From assembly GCA_050633505.1 (NCBI GenBank), contig JBOEGQ010000013.1:1-64000 (forward strand): 64,000 nucleotides of DNA. Reading direction: 5' to 3'. Positions 47,687 to 55,707 of the stretch are shown piece after piece; position 1 is the first letter of the stretch, and each line of letters opens with the position of its first letter. The translations under genes and the position numbers were made by a program. The notes below the pieces were generated by a model, which saw only the letters and a list, made by a program, of their open reading frames with translations, was not told the origin of the DNA and did not search any database. This stretch comes from UBA1672 sp050633505 (lineage in GTDB: Bacteria > Pseudomonadota > Alphaproteobacteria > Micavibrionales > Micavibrionaceae).

Positions 47687-49402
47687 ATGATGGGGCGCTT
47701 TTGGAACAGCTTTTATTTTATGTGTCTTTGCGGAATTTTTGTATGTTTTGCATCGGCTTCTTATGCGCAATGCTCTTCTCCGTCTGGGGTGGCCGGTGAA
47801 ATGGGGTACAACATTACCGGTAATGCAGAGATGGAATACTGTAACGGCGGTAACTGGATACCGATGAACTCAAATTCCAGTGGTGCGACGCTTATCGGAC
47901 ATTGGACGCTGGATGAAACGTCTGGTAGCTCAATCGCGGATTCGGTTGGATCTGGAACAGGAACATGGTCAGATGGTGCAGATGACGATGTTTCCGGCGA
48001 AACGGGAAGCGGACAAATCGGCTCGGCGTTAACCTTTGATGGAAATGATGATTATATTCAAATATCAGACAGTGCCGTATACGATCTAACATCGTCTGTT
48101 TCTATCTCTGCATGGTTCCGTCATTCTGCGGGCAATGGCGGTATATTGTGTAAGCAGAATGCAACAACCTCGAATAACGCGAATTATTGTTTGTACATAA
48201 GCAACGCGGGAACATATTCTTTTTCTGTAGGAGATGGCACTGGCGCACAATATGCCGAAAGTGCGGTCACTCCAGATTTCGAATGGCATCATTTTGTCGG
48301 GGTTGCTGATGGTGCAAATATTACGCTTTATCTGGATGGAGCGCAGATTTATCAAGTGGCGCAAACACGTTCTTTGACGGCAACTTCTGTTGATTTATAT
48401 ATGGGGACATGGCGCAGTGGTCAGGCAGACTCTTCGACAAACGCAGAAATTGATGATGTCCGTTTGTACGATGGGGCGCTGACCTTATCTGAAGTTCAAG
48501 ATTTGTACCTTATAGACACAAAAACAGGACATTGGCGATTTGATGAGACCAGTGGTACGACCGCCTCGGACAGTTCACATTCTGCAAATAATGGCACGAT
48601 GAGCGGTGGCCTTAATGCAAGTAGTGATAGCGTCGATGGACAAGTGGGCATGGCTCTTGCCTTTGATGGAAATGATTATATCACTGCTGGTGCGAGTGCG
48701 ACGAACATAGATAACATTTTTCTGGGCGGGGGGACTGTTTCATATTGGGTTTACCCGGAAAATTGGGGCGTTTTTGGACGTGTTATTGATAAAAGCGATA
48801 GCGGCAGTTATCCGCCAGATTCAGGGTGGCATTCTCAAGGGACTTCGCAACAAGTAATTTTTGCGCATGCCTTTTCAGGTGGGACAGGACAGTGGAGTGT
48901 TGCGGATGGAAGTGTGCCCTTAACAACTTGGACGCATGTTGCCATTACGTATGATAGCTCTTCTTCTGGTAATGATCCGGTTTTTTACATCAATGGTAGC
49001 TCTGTTTCCGTATCTGAGGATAGCACCCCATCAGGTAGCGCGGTTTCAGATGCGGTTAACCCGATCACCTTTGGTTCCAGACAAGGCGGTGCAGGAAATT
49101 TCTTTACCGGTCGAATCGATGACACGCGTATCTTCCACACAACTCTTTCTGCATCAGAAATTCAGGGGCTTTATATCTGCAGGAAATCGGGAGGCATGTT
49201 TTATAATGCCACGGATCATGTTCTACAGTGGTGTGATGTAAATGCCTTCGTGCAAGATACCGGTACCGCTGGGTCGGGTGGCGGCGGTTGTGGCGCAAGT
49301 GGCAGCCTGATTGCAGGGGGAGAAGGTGCTATGCAATATGATACGACAAATAATAAAATGGTTTTCTGTGATGGCGCAAATTGGGTGAATATTCCAAATT
49401 AA
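47687..49402 (+). CDS. Secreted LamG-domain protein inserted in the oxidase locus
   Basis: 571 residues with a signal peptide (about 1-27). Two concanavalin-like LamG domains: about 70-275 (GHWTLDETSGSSIADS, ALTFDGNDDYIQI, AEIDDVRLYDGAL) and about 280-495 (GHWRFDETSGTTASDS, ALAFDGNDYITAG, GRIDDTRIFHTTL). Three short Cys/Trp-type modules flank them: GEMGYNITGNAEMEYCNGGN (about 37-56), one at about 500-523 ending LQWCDVNAF, and one at the end with GAMQYD and VFCDGANW. This suggests a carbohydrate- or surface-binding protein. It has no known role in oxidase assembly. The terminator before it argues for separate expression. Confidence 0.87.
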   Translation: MMGRFWNSFYFMCLCGIFVCFASASYAQCSSPSGVAGEMGYNITGNAEMEYCNGGNWIPMNSNSSGATLIGHWTLDETSGSSIADSVGSGTGTWSDGADDDVSGETGSGQIGSALTFDGNDDYIQISDSAVYDLTSSVSISAWFRHSAGNGGILCKQNATTSNNANYCLYISNAGTYSFSVGDGTGAQYAESAVTPDFEWHHFVGVADGANITLYLDGAQIYQVAQTRSLTATSVDLYMGTWRSGQADSSTNAEIDDVRLYDGALTLSEVQDLYLIDTKTGHWRFDETSGTTASDSSHSANNGTMSGGLNASSDSVDGQVGMALAFDGNDYITAGASATNIDNIFLGGGTVSYWVYPENWGVFGRVIDKSDSGSYPPDSGWHSQGTSQQVIFAHAFSGGTGQWSVADGSVPLTTWTHVAITYDSSSSGNDPVFYINGSSVSVSEDSTPSGSAVSDAVNPITFGSRQGGAGNFFTGRIDDTRIFHTTLSASEIQGLYICRKSGGMFYNATDHVLQWCDVNAFVQDTGTAGSGGGGCGASGSLIAGGEGAMQYDTTNNKMVFCDGANWVNIPN

Positions 49403-49470
49403 ACGGCTTTATATGAACTGTGTATTTAAAAAAAACGTGACCTTTTTGTAAAACATGGTAAATAAAAGGC

Positions 49471-50385
49471 ATGAGCGAAACAGTTACAAATAATTCTACA
49501 GTATATTCGGAAAACGCAGATGCCAAAGAATCGCGTATATCTGATTACTTTGATCTTTTGAAACCACGGGTGATGAGCCTTGTGGTGTTCACTGGGTTTG
49601 CTGGTCTGTGGGTTGCCCCCGGTGCATTTGAAATGCATCCTTTTTTGATTGTTATTGCGATGTTGGCGTTGGCTGTTAATGCGGGCGCGGCGGGTGCGAT
49701 TAATATGTGGTATGACCGTGATATTGATGCGGTAATGAATCGTACACGTGGCCGTCCTATTCCCATGGGGCGTGTAGATGCAGATGAGGCCGTGACATTC
49801 GGCGTTGTTATGTCTGTGTTTTCCGTGATGTTGATGGGGATTGCTTTGAATTGGGTCGCCGCAGGGGTTCTGGCCTTTGCAAATTTCTTTTATGTTGTGA
49901 TTTATACAATGTGGTTGAAGCGCTCCACCCCGCAAAATATCGTTATCGGTGGCGCGGCAGGTGCCTTTCCGCCGATTGTTGGCTGGGCGGCCGTAACAGG
50001 TGATGTCAGTTGGGCGGCCATTGTTTTGTTTGCGATTATCTTTTTCTGGACACCGCCTCATTTCTGGGCGCTTTCCCTTTTTGCGAATGAAGATTATAAA
50101 CGCGCAGAAATTCCGATGATGTCTGTTGTTGCGGGAGAGCGCTCAACGAAAATTCAAATGGTGGTCTATACACTGTTGTTATTTCCGGTTACATTGTTGC
50201 CGAGTATTATGGGCTTTGCAGGGCTCTTATATGGTGGCTGTGCCGTTTTATTAAGTGGGTTTTTCGTTGTAACGGCTATCAAAGTTTTACGCTCAGATGA
50301 TCTTAAACATGCACGTTTGATGTTTGGATATTCTGTCTTTTATTTATTTGCATTATTTTTAGCGGTGATGATTGATGCCACATAG
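49471..50385 (+). CDS. ctaB: Protoheme IX farnesyltransferase
   Basis: 304 residues, about nine helices. Converts haem B to haem O for the oxidase. Signature NMWYDRDIDAVMNRTRGRPI at about 80-99 is the prenyl-diphosphate site; a second motif follows as TPPHFWALSLFANEDYKRA. A run of about 15 hydrophilic residues precedes the first helix. It overlaps the coxF-like gene by 11 bases. Confidence 0.96.
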   Translation: MSETVTNNSTVYSENADAKESRISDYFDLLKPRVMSLVVFTGFAGLWVAPGAFEMHPFLIVIAMLALAVNAGAAGAINMWYDRDIDAVMNRTRGRPIPMGRVDADEAVTFGVVMSVFSVMLMGIALNWVAAGVLAFANFFYVVIYTMWLKRSTPQNIVIGGAAGAFPPIVGWAAVTGDVSWAAIVLFAIIFFWTPPHFWALSLFANEDYKRAEIPMMSVVAGERSTKIQMVVYTLLLFPVTLLPSIMGFAGLLYGGCAVLLSGFFVVTAIKVLRSDDLKHARLMFGYSVFYLFALFLAVMIDAT

Positions 50386-50494
50386 TGATCTACATAAGAA
50401 AAAAGCCAAAAAGAATCTTTTTGTACTTGGCCTGATTTGCGCATTTGTTGTGTTGGTTTTTCTGGTCAGCATTATTAAGATGAGTGCATATTAA
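50375..50494 (+). CDS. CoxF-like small protein of the oxidase operon
   Basis: 39 residues: a basic N-terminus (HKKKAKKN) and one membrane helix. The position between ctaB and ctaG and the layout match the small CoxF proteins of alphaproteobacterial oxidase operons. It starts inside the end of ctaB, so translation is coupled. Confidence 0.65.
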   Translation: MPHSDLHKKKAKKNLFVLGLICAFVVLVFLVSIIKMSAY

Positions 50495-50514
50495 GCTAGC
50501 ATCAGGAGGACGTG

Positions 50515-51303
50515 ATGTATCAAGACCGTTATTCTTATATTCCTGAAACTATTCTCATAACCGGTGCGACAGGTGATTTTGGTAAAGCCTTTGCAGAGCG
50601 TTTCGCAGCCTTAAAATCCAACTTGGTTTTATGTGCTAGGAATAAGGATAAACTCACAGAGCTTTCTGAAGATTTAAAGAAGAAATATGGTGTGAACGTT
50701 CATGGTGCTGTTTTCGATATTACAGATAAGCAGGCTATGACTGATGCTGTTAATTCTATTCCCGAAGAATTTCAGAAGATCGACTTGCTTATTAATAATG
50801 CGGGATTGGCTCTTGGTCTCGACCCGGCGCATAAATGTCCGGTTGAGGATTGGGAAACGATGATAGAGGTTAATAATACGGCCCTGATTCGTATGACGCG
50901 CCTGATTTTGGATGGAATGGTCGAGCGTAAGGCAGGGCACATTCTTAATATTGGTTCAACGGCAGGTAATTACCCCTATCCGGGCGGGAATGTGTATTGT
51001 GCAACCAAGGCATTTGTAAAACAGTTTTCTCTTTCCCTTCGTGCAGATTTACAAGGGACAAACATACGTGTCACGAATATTGAACCGGGTATGATTGAGA
51101 CACAATTCTCCAAAGTGCGCTTTAAAGGCGATGCGGCGCGCGCAGAAGGTGTTTATGCCAATACAAAGAACATGAATGCCGATGATGTTGCCGAAGCTGT
51201 GGTATGGAGCGCTACCGTTCCACCATATTTTAACGTTAACCGAATGGAAATAATGCCTACGGTACAATCTTTTGGATCACAGCCTATAGAACGCTTTGAT
51301 TAA
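50515..51303 (+). CDS. SDR-family oxidoreductase (YdfG-like)
   Basis: 262 residues from the ATG at 50515, with AGGAGG upstream; a GTG one codon earlier is possible. Classical SDR: LITGATGDFGKAFAERFA, NNAGLALG, catalytic Ser in NIGSTAGNYPYPG, YCATKAFVKQFS. VTNIEPGMIETQFSKVRFKG resembles NADP-dependent 3-hydroxy-acid dehydrogenases such as YdfG. It interrupts the oxidase order between coxF and ctaG; the reason is not visible. Confidence 0.88.
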   Translation: MYQDRYSYIPETILITGATGDFGKAFAERFAALKSNLVLCARNKDKLTELSEDLKKKYGVNVHGAVFDITDKQAMTDAVNSIPEEFQKIDLLINNAGLALGLDPAHKCPVEDWETMIEVNNTALIRMTRLILDGMVERKAGHILNIGSTAGNYPYPGGNVYCATKAFVKQFSLSLRADLQGTNIRVTNIEPGMIETQFSKVRFKGDAARAEGVYANTKNMNADDVAEAVVWSATVPPYFNVNRMEIMPTVQSFGSQPIERFD

Positions 51304-51358
51304 ATTAAAAATATAGTGTAGTGTGTATAAGTTGGTGTATTACTTTCGGAGTTCTTTC

Positions 51359-52129
51359 ATGAAAATTCTATCTGGTTTTGTAGTTTTTCTTGCTCTTTTT
51401 GCCTTTGTTCCATTCTCTTCTGTGTATGCGCAGGAGAAGGTGTCTGAAGAATCTATGGAAAAGGAAATGTCTGCTTCTGATGTGGACGAGGCTGGTGATA
51501 AAAAAGAGTCTTCTATGAAGAAGGCCCCGAAATATGCCCACAATAAAAAGAAAGAAAAAGAAAAGCCTCTGACATTGGAAGAAGCACAGGATTTGATTAA
51601 CTCTTTACCGACTGCGAAAGATGCGATTGGTGGAACGGTAAAAATAGAGTCTTCATGGCAGAAATATTATGACTTTTATGGTCGTCAGATTGCCTATCGT
51701 GAAAGAGTTAAGGAGCTTCGTGCATCTTTGGAAGCACGTCGTGTATCATTTGAGGAGCCTCGTACCCCTGTGATTGAACGGTACCGCGAAACTCTGGAAA
51801 AGGTGTATGCGGCGGAAACAGCGGCCTATCAGGAAGATGTTTCACAATCCGGAAAGCCAGTCACTAAAAAGAGAAAAAAGCGTAAGTCGAAGAATAACTA
51901 TCCGACAAAAGAAGATGTACGTAAGGCAAAAGAAGCAAAAAAAGATAAGAATTCGACATCGGCGCCCGAAGTTGAAGATGAGAGAATGGCCGCGGTTGAT
52001 TCAGATGTTCGTGATGATGACGTAGGTCTGAAAGAACAAGATGTGCCTGCGCAAGAAGGCGATGAAGATGTGAAGAAGAAGGTTGTAACATCGGAAGATG
52101 CGCCTGAATTTGATCCGTCTAATCTGTAA
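51359..52129 (+). CDS. Hypothetical secreted, highly charged protein
   Basis: 256 residues from the ATG at 51359. A clear signal peptide (about 1-24, ending VYAQE) is followed by a Lys/Glu-rich region. Residues about 70-160 look helical (KPLTLEEAQDLINSLP, YDFYGRQIAYRERVKELRAS), then come a lysine-rich stretch (TKKRKKRKSKNN) and an acidic tail (DVRDDDVGLKEQDV). I recognise no family. A terminator follows its stop, before ctaG. Confidence 0.62.
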   Translation: MKILSGFVVFLALFAFVPFSSVYAQEKVSEESMEKEMSASDVDEAGDKKESSMKKAPKYAHNKKKEKEKPLTLEEAQDLINSLPTAKDAIGGTVKIESSWQKYYDFYGRQIAYRERVKELRASLEARRVSFEEPRTPVIERYRETLEKVYAAETAAYQEDVSQSGKPVTKKRKKRKSKNNYPTKEDVRKAKEAKKDKNSTSAPEVEDERMAAVDSDVRDDDVGLKEQDVPAQEGDEDVKKKVVTSEDAPEFDPSNL

Positions 52130-52158
52130 TTACAGAGCCGAATAATTCAAAATGATTG

Positions 52159-52190
52159 AAGCCCGTATATATGCGGGCTTTATTTTTTTT
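52159..52190 (+). terminator. Intrinsic terminator before ctaG
   Basis: AAGCCCG and CGGGCTT form a 7-bp stem with an eight-base loop, followed by TATTTTTTTT. It isolates ctaG from the genes inserted upstream, so ctaG would need its own promoter or read-through. Confidence 0.85.
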
Positions 52191-52215
52191 CTGGAAGGCG
52201 TATAACGCCAGTGTA

Positions 52216-52815
52216 ATGCAAAATAAAAACGAAACAGACATCGCACGCAAAAATAAGAAATTGGCACTGATTGTGTTCGGTGTTGTTGGTGGTATGGTTG
52301 GTTTGTCCTTTGCTTCTGTGCCTTTATATAATATTTTTTGTCGTGTAACAGGATGGAGTGGCACCACACAGATTGCGGAGGCGTTCCCGTCTGCCCAAGA
52401 AGTTATTGATCGTGATATCACGGTGCGCTTTGACGCCAATACGGCGCGTGATCTGCCCTGGAGCTTTCGGCCAGAAGAATTGTCCATGACGTTAAAATTA
52501 GGAGAGCGAGGGTTTGCGAACTATATTGCCGTTAATCGGTCGCGTATGCCGGTCGCGGGAACGGCAACCTTTAATGTAACGCCGTTAAAGGCGGGGAAAT
52601 ATTTTCAGAAGGTTCAATGTTTTTGCTTTAATGAACAAATCTTAAATCCGGCGCAAAAGGTGAATATGCCTGTCCTCTTTTATGTTGATCCTAAGATGCA
52701 TGAAGATCGCAATATGGATGATGTTAAGGTTATCACCTTATCCTATAGCTTCTTTAAAACGGATTCAGAGGCTTTGGATCAGGCGCTGGATGATTTTTAT
52801 GAGGGTGATGAATAA
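52216..52815 (+). CDS. ctaG: Cytochrome c oxidase assembly protein CtaG (Cox11)
   Basis: 199 residues from the ATG at 52216; a frame opening at 52156 would start within the terminator. One membrane helix (about 15-37) anchors a periplasmic copper-binding domain. KVQCFCFNEQ carries the copper Cys pair, and FYVDPKM and YSFFK are conserved family elements. It delivers copper to the CuB site of subunit I. Confidence 0.94.
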   Translation: MQNKNETDIARKNKKLALIVFGVVGGMVGLSFASVPLYNIFCRVTGWSGTTQIAEAFPSAQEVIDRDITVRFDANTARDLPWSFRPEELSMTLKLGERGFANYIAVNRSRMPVAGTATFNVTPLKAGKYFQKVQCFCFNEQILNPAQKVNMPVLFYVDPKMHEDRNMDDVKVITLSYSFFKTDSEALDQALDDFYEGDE

Positions 52816-53000
52816 GTGGATTTCTAAAATATTAGAGGCATTTTTAAACAGTATTGTTGTAATTTCGTATCACTGTGTGTCCGCATTTTAATCACCCCCT
52901 TGAAAAAATAGCAAACTTGCCGCATATTTCTATGTACTCTTATTTTTCCTTGGTTTATACAGGGGAGAAAATTTTTCTAAAACGAAAAAGTTAAAAAATT

Positions 53001-53882
53001 ATGTCAGAAAATATCGAATATACGACTACTGGAAAACCACATCCTTATCACATTGTCCGTCCAAGTATCTGGCCTCTTATGTCGGCAATCGCCGGCGGTT
53101 TGTTGGCTATTGGTGCTGTGATGTATATGCATGACGTTCATTTGTTTGCAGATCCTGCAAATGGGGTTAAAGGAATGGCCGTTGGCCTGAATGGGGTTTA
53201 TATCGGTATCTTGGCCGTTTTAATTGTGATGTTCGGCTGGTGGAAAGACATTATTTATGAAGCCACAACTGAAAAAATCCATACACCGATTGCGATGATT
53301 GGTATGCGTTATGGTATGGCGTTGTTCATTGCCTCAGAGGTTATGTTCTTTGTTGCATTCTTTTGGGCATATTTTAGTGCGGCATTCTTCCCGAATGAGT
53401 ATATCGGGTTTGTATGGCCGCCTGCCACTATTCATACGATTGATCCGTATGACTTGCCTCTTATGATGACCTTGATTCTCTTGCTTTCCGGTTGTTCTGT
53501 GACATGGGCGCACCATGCAATTGTTGAGAACAAGCAAAAAGATTTTGTTATGGCGCTTGGTATGACGGTTTTTCTCGGTGTGTTCTTCCTTGGTTTCCAA
53601 GTGTACGAATACGCGCATGCGCATTTTAAATTTACAGATGGTATTTATGCTTCTGCATTCTTCATGGCGACAGGTTTCCATGGTTTCCATGTATTTGTTG
53701 GTACGATATTCCTGTTTGTATGTTGGATACGTGCGAAGAAGGGGCATTTTACAGCGAAAGGACATTTCGGGTTTGAGGCCGCAGCATGGTACTGGCATTT
53801 TGTTGATGTTGTTTGGTTATTCCTGTTTATCTCCATTTACTGGTGGGGAACAGAGTTCGGAATGGACTTAAGGCCGGAATAG
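53001..53882 (+). CDS. ctaE: Cytochrome c oxidase subunit III
   Basis: 293 residues, seven helices. Typical features: HPYHIVRPSIWPLMSAIAGG at the start, EVMFFVAFFWAYFSAAFFP, GFHGFHVFVGTIFLFVCWIR and AAWYWHFVDVVWLFLFISIYWWG at the end. Found after ctaG with a 185-base gap that I cannot otherwise assign, and closed by a strong terminator. Confidence 0.97.
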   Translation: MSENIEYTTTGKPHPYHIVRPSIWPLMSAIAGGLLAIGAVMYMHDVHLFADPANGVKGMAVGLNGVYIGILAVLIVMFGWWKDIIYEATTEKIHTPIAMIGMRYGMALFIASEVMFFVAFFWAYFSAAFFPNEYIGFVWPPATIHTIDPYDLPLMMTLILLLSGCSVTWAHHAIVENKQKDFVMALGMTVFLGVFFLGFQVYEYAHAHFKFTDGIYASAFFMATGFHGFHVFVGTIFLFVCWIRAKKGHFTAKGHFGFEAAAWYWHFVDVVWLFLFISIYWWGTEFGMDLRPE

Positions 53883-53904
53883 GTCACAATATCAGAAGGC
53901 TTTT

Positions 53905-53934
53905 GGCTACGCTATGTAAGGCGTAGCCTTTTTC
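53905..53934 (+). terminator. Intrinsic terminator after ctaE
   Basis: GGCTACGC and GCGTAGCC form an 8-bp stem with an eight-base loop, followed by TTTTT. It ends the oxidase structural genes before the DUF983 remnant. Confidence 0.85.
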
Positions 53935-53946
53935 TTCTCAGGAGGT

Positions 53947-54069
53947 ATGTGGGTGCATGCTGTTTTGTGGACGGTTATTGCGCTTGGTATGACTGTGGGA
54001 TCGTTAAAACCGTTAAAGGCCTTTGTTATTTATCTACAATTTAAGCATCGACCCGGAGATTGGGAATGA
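53947..54069 (+). pseudogene. C-terminal remnant of a DUF983 gene
   Basis: A 40-codon frame (or 38 from the GTG at 53953, which has AGGAGG at better spacing). The peptide has one hydrophobic segment and ends LKPLKAFVIYLQFKHRPG. This matches the C-terminal end of DUF983 proteins, which usually lie between ctaE and surf1 in alphaproteobacteria and are about 120 residues long. The zinc-ribbon and first helices are missing. It overlaps surf1 by ATGA. It could survive as a translated leader that couples surf1 translation. Confidence 0.55.
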
Positions 54070-54794
54070 AACTACCGTTTTGGGCGACATTTTTTACATT
54101 GAGCGGCGTTGTGGTGCTCTGTGCGTTGGGCACATGGCAGCTTCATCGCTTGGGGTGGAAACAAGAAATTTTAACGGCAATTGACAGGGAATATGCGATT
54201 GATCCTATGACGCGCGCGTTAGAGGTGTCGGATCTACCTGTCGGGTCACTGGATTTTAAGCGTGGCTATTTAATTGGGCGCTATCAAAATGATAAAGAAA
54301 TTGTTGTGCAATCACGTACATATAAAGGTGTTCCCGGGTATCATATCTTAGTACCTCTTACATTGGAGGGGCAAGCGGGGGCAATCCTTGTGAATCGGGG
54401 GTGGATTCCTATTGAAAGTGAACGAGATCACGATTTTAAATTGGATCGTCACGATCAATTGGTAACGGTTACAGGTATTTTGCGTCCCGTTCCGCAGGAT
54501 AATGCCTTTGTGCCGTATAATTCGCCTGATCAGGATATGTGGTATCGCATTGATATTGGCGAAATTGCAGAAAAGCAAGGTGTCTCAAACTTGTACTCTG
54601 CCATTTTCTATGTAGAGCAAGAGGGAAAAAATGTGCGAGAGGCAGATCTTTACCCCAAACCGGTTGCGGCAAAGCTCCGCCCGAATAATAACCATGCGCA
54701 ATATACATTTTTCTGGTTTACGATGGCCTGTGCCTTAATTGGTGTCTACGTCTTTCGGTTTATTCTACCGACCTTAAAGCAAAGTAGAACGTAA
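54066..54794 (+). CDS. surf1: SURF1-family oxidase assembly protein
   Basis: 242 residues from the ATG at 54066. SURF1 topology: an N-terminal helix (LSGVVVLCALGTWQLHRLGWK), a periplasmic domain (GYHILVPLTLEGQAGAILVN, NRGWIP) and a C-terminal helix (YTFFWFTMACALIGVYVF). The NRGWIP and AQYTFFWFTMA elements are family signatures. It helps haem a insertion into subunit I. Confidence 0.92.
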   Translation: MKLPFWATFFTLSGVVVLCALGTWQLHRLGWKQEILTAIDREYAIDPMTRALEVSDLPVGSLDFKRGYLIGRYQNDKEIVVQSRTYKGVPGYHILVPLTLEGQAGAILVNRGWIPIESERDHDFKLDRHDQLVTVTGILRPVPQDNAFVPYNSPDQDMWYRIDIGEIAEKQGVSNLYSAIFYVEQEGKNVREADLYPKPVAAKLRPNNNHAQYTFFWFTMACALIGVYVFRFILPTLKQSRT

Positions 54795-54815
54795 AGCTTT
54801 GTGGATGAAATTCTG

Positions 54816-54846
54816 TTGCATGCATTTTGGGTTTTGATGCATGCAA
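54816..54846. other. Hairpin after surf1
   Basis: TTGCATGCAT and ATGCATGCAA form a perfect 10-bp stem with an 11-base loop. No U run follows, so it may be a Rho-dependent stop or an operator rather than an intrinsic terminator. Confidence 0.4.
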
Positions 54847-54900
54847 TCCTTTCGTTAAACTTCACGTTATATTCGTTTTGAAATTTTTGCTGGATCTTTA

Positions 54901-55419
54901 ATGATGTCTAAAATTCTGTTCGGTTCTCTATCTGTTTTTGTTTCTGTATTCGCTTTTGCAGCCGTTGTGCATGCCGCACAGCCTGAGCAGCTTGGTAAAT
55001 TTGGTGATTGGACATCGTATAAGATGGTCGAGAGAGGGAGTAAGATTTGCTATATGGTCAGCAAACCTGTCGATGCGAAGGGGAATTATACACGTCGCGG
55101 TGAGATTTTTGCCTTGATTACACATCGCCCGTCTGAAAACACAAAGGATGTCTTCAGCTATATCACCGGATATACTTATAAGCAGGGAAGTGATGCAACG
55201 GTAACAATTGATGGTAAGAACTATATTCTGTTTACACAGGATGATACCGCGTGGGCACCTGATGCGGAGGCCGATGGTCAACTTGCCAAGGCGATACAAA
55301 AGGGTTCGAAGATGCTTGTAAAGGGAACATCATCACGTGGAACCCTTACAACGGATACCTATAGCCTTAAAGGCTCTGGTAGTGCTTATAAAGCGATCTC
55401 CAAAGAGTGCGGCTCTTAG
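54901..55419 (+). CDS. IalB-like secreted protein
   Basis: 172 residues. Signal peptide about 1-26 (ending VVHAA). The remainder matches invasion-associated locus B: FGDWTSYKMVERGSKICYMV near the start, then FALITHRPSENTKD and KGSGSAYKAISKECGS at the end, with the two cysteines (about residues 50 and 171) that would make a disulfide. Widespread in alphaproteobacteria including non-pathogens; not proof of invasion. Confidence 0.88.
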   Translation: MMSKILFGSLSVFVSVFAFAAVVHAAQPEQLGKFGDWTSYKMVERGSKICYMVSKPVDAKGNYTRRGEIFALITHRPSENTKDVFSYITGYTYKQGSDATVTIDGKNYILFTQDDTAWAPDAEADGQLAKAIQKGSKMLVKGTSSRGTLTTDTYSLKGSGSAYKAISKECGS

Positions 55420-55492
55420 GGGGCGTATGGCTGTGCATATGTTGCACAGATATGATTTGCGGAATTTTGTATATTTCGGAAATCTGATATAA

Positions 55493-55528
55493 TAAATGCT
55501 GTAAATGCATATAAATGCATATAAATGC
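55493..55528. repeat. Four phased TAAATGC repeats upstream of the M23 gene
   Basis: TAAATGC occurs at 55493, 55502, 55512 and 55522, i.e. every 9-10 bases or about one helical turn. The rest of the 288-base gap up to 55707 shows nothing else I can name except the hairpin listed separately. Confidence 0.5.
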
Positions 55529-55640
55529 GTTGAATATTATACTATTTTAGATTAAATCTCTGCGTTTTCTTATATCGGGCTTGCAAATCTGCATAGGATT
55601 ATGATAACTACTTTTAAACTTTTACAGATTAGAATAAAAA

Positions 55641-55677
55641 GAGCAACTTTATCTGTTGCTCCGCTTTTGTTTTTCTG
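55641..55677 (+). terminator. Terminator-like hairpin in the M23 leader
   Basis: GAGCAAC and GTTGCTC form a 7-bp stem around a seven-base loop, followed by a T-rich tail (CGCTTTTGTTTTTC). It ends about 30 bases before the start codon, so attenuation is possible. Confidence 0.45.
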
Positions 55678-55707
55678 TGTTTCTGATCTGGATGCTGGAG
55701 TATAAAC

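Noticed and set aside
49426..50061. Minus-strand frame of 211 codons over ctaB
   Set aside because: Antisense to a conserved gene; composition (His/Asn/Arg-rich) is that of a shadow frame.
52808..52891. 27-codon frame between ctaG and ctaE
   Set aside because: No ribosome site, overlaps the ctaG stop, and has no recognisable composition beyond one hydrophobic stretch.
55493..55528. CRISPR-like array
   Set aside because: Units are 10 bases with no spacers; too short and no cas genes are present anywhere in the window.
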